Source of the DNA: Gammaproteobacteria bacterium
GTDB taxonomy: Bacteria > Pseudomonadota > Gammaproteobacteria > GCA-001735895
Assembly: GCA_003645435.1 (NCBI GenBank)
Contig: QNFD01000152.1
Span: 1-6,668 of the forward strand
Direction: 5' to 3'
DNA length: 6,668 nt
Shown piece after piece: positions 4,825 through 6,668 of the stretch; position 1 is the first letter of the stretch; the number at the start of each line of letters is the position of its first letter. The notes below the pieces were generated by a model that worked only from the letters and a program-made list of their open reading frames with translations, ran no database searches and was not told the origin of the DNA. The position numbers and the translations under genes were made by a program.

Positions 4825-5163
4825 ATGCCAAAGTCCATCACACGTACTTACTCACGTTATAGCCGCGATGCGTCCGCCTTATTCGCCGGGCTAATCCGTA
4901 CAGCGCGGATAGAGCGCAAACTCACTGTGCAGGAGGTGGCAGACCGTGCGGGTATTTCCAGAGGGCTGCTTCAACGGATCGAGAAGGGCGATCTCAAATG
5001 CGAAATAGGCGCTGTATTCGAAGTGGCTACTATTCTCGGGATCAAGCTGTTTGGTGCGGATGAAAGCACGCTAATAAAGCATCTGCGTCGGACTGAGGAC
5101 AAGCTGATGCTACTGCCAAAATCTGTTCGCAAGAAAACCAGGGCGGTGCGCGATGATTTCTAG
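4825..5163 (+). CDS. hipB: HipB-like antitoxin, XRE-family helix-turn-helix, 112 aa
   Basis: Residues about 20-75 are a standard Cro/C1-type helix-turn-helix: LIRTARIERKLTVQEVADRAGISRGLLQRIEKGDLKCEIGAV contains the VxEVADRAGISRxLLxRIEKG signature. A short basic tail (LPKSVRKKTRAVRDDF) follows. HipB proteins dimerise, bind operators upstream of their own operon and hold HipA inactive. The gene ends 11 nt inside hipA (stop 5161-5163, hipA ATG 5153), the usual tight coupling. The start is the first ATG after an in-frame TAA at 4819-4821. No Shine-Dalgarno is visible, so initiation may be leaderless-like or weak. Three inverted repeats upstream fit autoregulation. It belongs to a different family from the winged-helix protein of the other module. 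Length is slightly longer than E. coli HipB. Confidence 0.85.
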   Translation: MPKSITRTYSRYSRDASALFAGLIRTARIERKLTVQEVADRAGISRGLLQRIEKGDLKCEIGAVFEVATILGIKLFGADESTLIKHLRRTEDKLMLLPKSVRKKTRAVRDDF

Positions 5164-6415
5164 CACAGAGAGGGAAGCCTTCGTCTGGATATGGCTGCCG
5201 GATGAGACGGAGCCCGTCGTGGCCGGACGGTTGGAAGCCGAAAACGGTAATATCCTGTTTAACTACGGTAAGAGCTATCTTGAGCGTGTTGGCGATCGCA
5301 AAAGCGCGATTGCAATTTACGAACCTGAGCTACCATTGACGGCCGGCTCTCTTCCCCTGCTCGAAGGCTTGAACATGCCCGGCTGTATCAGGGATGCTGC
5401 ACCCGATGCGTGGGGACGTCGCGTGATCATCAACAAAAAACTGGGACTCAAAGGCGCAAGCACGGATACTGCCGAGTTGGATGAGCTGACCTATCTGCTG
5501 GAATCGGGATCAGACAGGATCGGTGCGCTCGATTTTCAGCGTTCACCGACCCTATACGTGCCACGTGCCGCTAACAATGTAAGCCTGGAAGAGTTAACTG
5601 AGTCCGTCGAACGAGTTGAAAAAGGAGTGCCCCTCACGCCAGAGCTGGATCAAGCGTTGTTCCATGGCAGTTCCATCGGTGGTGCTCGACCAAAAGCCTT
5701 GATCCAGGATCAGGGGAAAAAGTACGTGGCAAAGTTTTCTTCCAGCACCGATATCTACAGCGTCGTCAAGGCCGAGTTCATTGCCATGCGGTTAGCCGCT
5801 TTGGCAGGTCTTAATGTTGCACCTGTAAAACTGGACAAGGCCGCAAATAAAGATGTGCTTCTGATTGAGCGCTTTGACCGCATTTCGATGGACAATAAGT
5901 GGTCACGCAAAGCCATGGTATCTGCGCTTACATTGCTAGGCCTGGATGAGATGATGGCACGATACGCCAGCTATGAAACGCTTGCTGAAATCATCCGTCA
6001 CCGTTTTATCTACCCAAAGGATACGCTTAAGGAGCTATTCTCACGGCTCGTCTTTAATATTCTGTGCGGCAATACAGACGACCATGCGCGGAACCATGCT
6101 GCGTTCTGGAATGGCAGCGAGCTGACACTAACCCTTGCTTATGACATTTGTCCGCAAGGGCGTACAGGCAATGAAGCCTCACAAGCCATGCTGATTTGCG
6201 GGAATAATAATCTCAGCCAGCTAAAGACTTGTCTTGAAACCGCGCATAACTTCATGCTCTCCGGGGAAGAAGCTCGTGCTATTTTTGAGAAACTGACTGC
6301 TGCAATTGAACGAAATTGGGAGTCCGTGTGTGAAGAAGCTGAATTGAGTGAGGTGGATCAAAGACTTTTATGGAGACGTCAGTTCTTGAATCCGTTTTCC
6401 CTGGTAACCGATTAA
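5153..6415 (+). CDS. hipA: HipA-family serine/threonine kinase toxin, 420 aa
   Basis: The N-terminal HipA subdomain spans about residues 10-110 (WLPDETEPVVAGRLE, NILFNYGKSYLE, PGCIRDAAPDAWGRRVI). The kinase-like part follows. HGSSIGGARPKA (171-182) aligns with the Gly-rich loop that carries the autophosphorylated Ser150 in E. coli HipA, equivalent here to Ser174. YVAKFS has the ATP-binding Lys194, and LLIERFDR spans 236-243. NTDDHARNHAAF (307-318) has catalytic Asp309 and Asn314. LAYDICP has metal-binding Asp331. All key residues are present and the length matches full-size HipA (about 440 in E. coli), so it should be active. Known HipA enzymes phosphorylate aminoacyl-tRNA synthetases and cause growth arrest; the target here is unknown. 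An AGGG about 10 nt before the ATG, inside hipB, can serve as ribosome site. No clear terminator follows. Confidence 0.88.
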   Translation: MISSTEREAFVWIWLPDETEPVVAGRLEAENGNILFNYGKSYLERVGDRKSAIAIYEPELPLTAGSLPLLEGLNMPGCIRDAAPDAWGRRVIINKKLGLKGASTDTAELDELTYLLESGSDRIGALDFQRSPTLYVPRAANNVSLEELTESVERVEKGVPLTPELDQALFHGSSIGGARPKALIQDQGKKYVAKFSSSTDIYSVVKAEFIAMRLAALAGLNVAPVKLDKAANKDVLLIERFDRISMDNKWSRKAMVSALTLLGLDEMMARYASYETLAEIIRHRFIYPKDTLKELFSRLVFNILCGNTDDHARNHAAFWNGSELTLTLAYDICPQGRTGNEASQAMLICGNNNLSQLKTCLETAHNFMLSGEEARAIFEKLTAAIERNWESVCEEAELSEVDQRLLWRRQFLNPFSLVTD

Positions 6416-6481
6416 GTATTTATCTATTTTGGGTTTAATTGATTGCTCTACTGCTTAAGCAAGCTAATGATCAATGGAGTT

Positions 6482-6646
6482 TGACCCGAATGGCACTTAC
6501 TTAATGACTGGAAATATCGTCATACCGGGCTTGACCCGGTATCCACTATAAGAGGCCTCGGGAAAACTCAGTAAACACTGTGCAATGGATCCCGGCTCGG
6601 AGGCCGGGACGACGATATTCCGCTTAAGTAAGTGCCATTCGGGTCA
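6482..6646. mobile_element. MITE-like 165-bp element with perfect 23-bp terminal inverted repeats
   Basis: The ends 6482-6504 (TGACCCGAATGGCACTTACT and on) and 6624-6646 are exact reverse complements over 23 bp. Inside, a second imperfect inverted repeat pairs about 6509-6544 with about 6588-6622. Each arm also folds by itself: ATACCGGG/CCCGGTAT (6522-6529, 6535-6542) and TCCCGGC/GCCGGGA (6590-6596, 6603-6609). It encodes no protein. The size, ends and lack of coding fit a non-autonomous miniature element or a REP/BIME-like unit. The inner hairpins resemble dispersed proteobacterial repeats with the CCGGGCTTGACCCGG theme. I see no clear target-site duplication. As a strong hairpin it could end hipA transcripts. 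Confidence 0.72.
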
Positions 6647-6653
6647 GAGCACA

Positions 6654-6665
6654 ATTAACGTTAAT
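6654..6665. repeat. 12-bp palindrome at the right edge
   Basis: ATTAACGTTAAT is a perfect palindrome 7 bp beyond the MITE-like element. The window ends 3 bp later, so its context (promoter operator or another repeat) cannot be judged. Confidence 0.3.
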
Positions 6666-6668
6666 ATT

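Noticed and set aside
4380..4862. Plus-strand 160-codon frame bridging copy B and the start of hipB
   Set aside because: It reads the yghU repeat and hipB out of frame, giving an Arg/Ser-rich product typical of a shadow.

Overview
The window looks like an accessory, debris-rich stretch of a proteobacterial chromosome, most likely gammaproteobacterial. The reasons are YghU-type and short-chain dehydrogenase remnants, a HipBA module, an AbiE-like module, and short repeat words of the kind I associate from memory with REP/RAYT-type elements. No species can be named. Base composition is mixed: the genes at 1371-2108 and 3169-4379 look more AT-rich than the yghU/SDR remnants and hipBA, which fits a patchwork of acquired pieces.

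Left part (1-2108). The 5' end of a secreted protein gene lies on the minus strand (1-384). It uses a TTG start and runs off the left edge. It is followed by an unrecognised minus-strand gene (511-1155) and a divergent plus-strand gene (1371-2108) encoding an all-helical, HEAT-like protein.

Middle part (2109-4671). A yghU (GSH-dependent disulfide-bond oxidoreductase) gene has lost its whole centre in frame, leaving a 79-codon mini-ORF (2202-2441). It is convergent with a 5'-truncated and frameshifted SDR gene (2480-2966, minus). A segment of about 270 bp, covering most of the mini-yghU and the very end of the SDR gene, is repeated directly at 4402-4671. Between the two copies sits a complete two-gene toxin-antitoxin-like operon: a winged-helix regulator (3169-3690) with a one-base stop/start overlap to an AbiEii-like nucleotidyltransferase (3690-4379). 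A good promoter and a 22-bp near-palindrome precede it.

Right part (4672-6668). A hipB-hipA operon (4825-6415, 11-nt overlap) follows, with three inverted repeats and a TTGACA promoter upstream. Last comes a 165-bp MITE-like element with perfect 23-bp terminal inverted repeats (6482-6646).

Working together: two unrelated toxin-antitoxin-type operons lie in tandem, separated and bordered by gene fragments and repeats. The long direct repeats would allow loss of the AbiE-like module by recombination, and an addiction module would counter that loss. The differences between the two mini-yghU copies are mostly synonymous, so the shrunken gene may not be simply dead.
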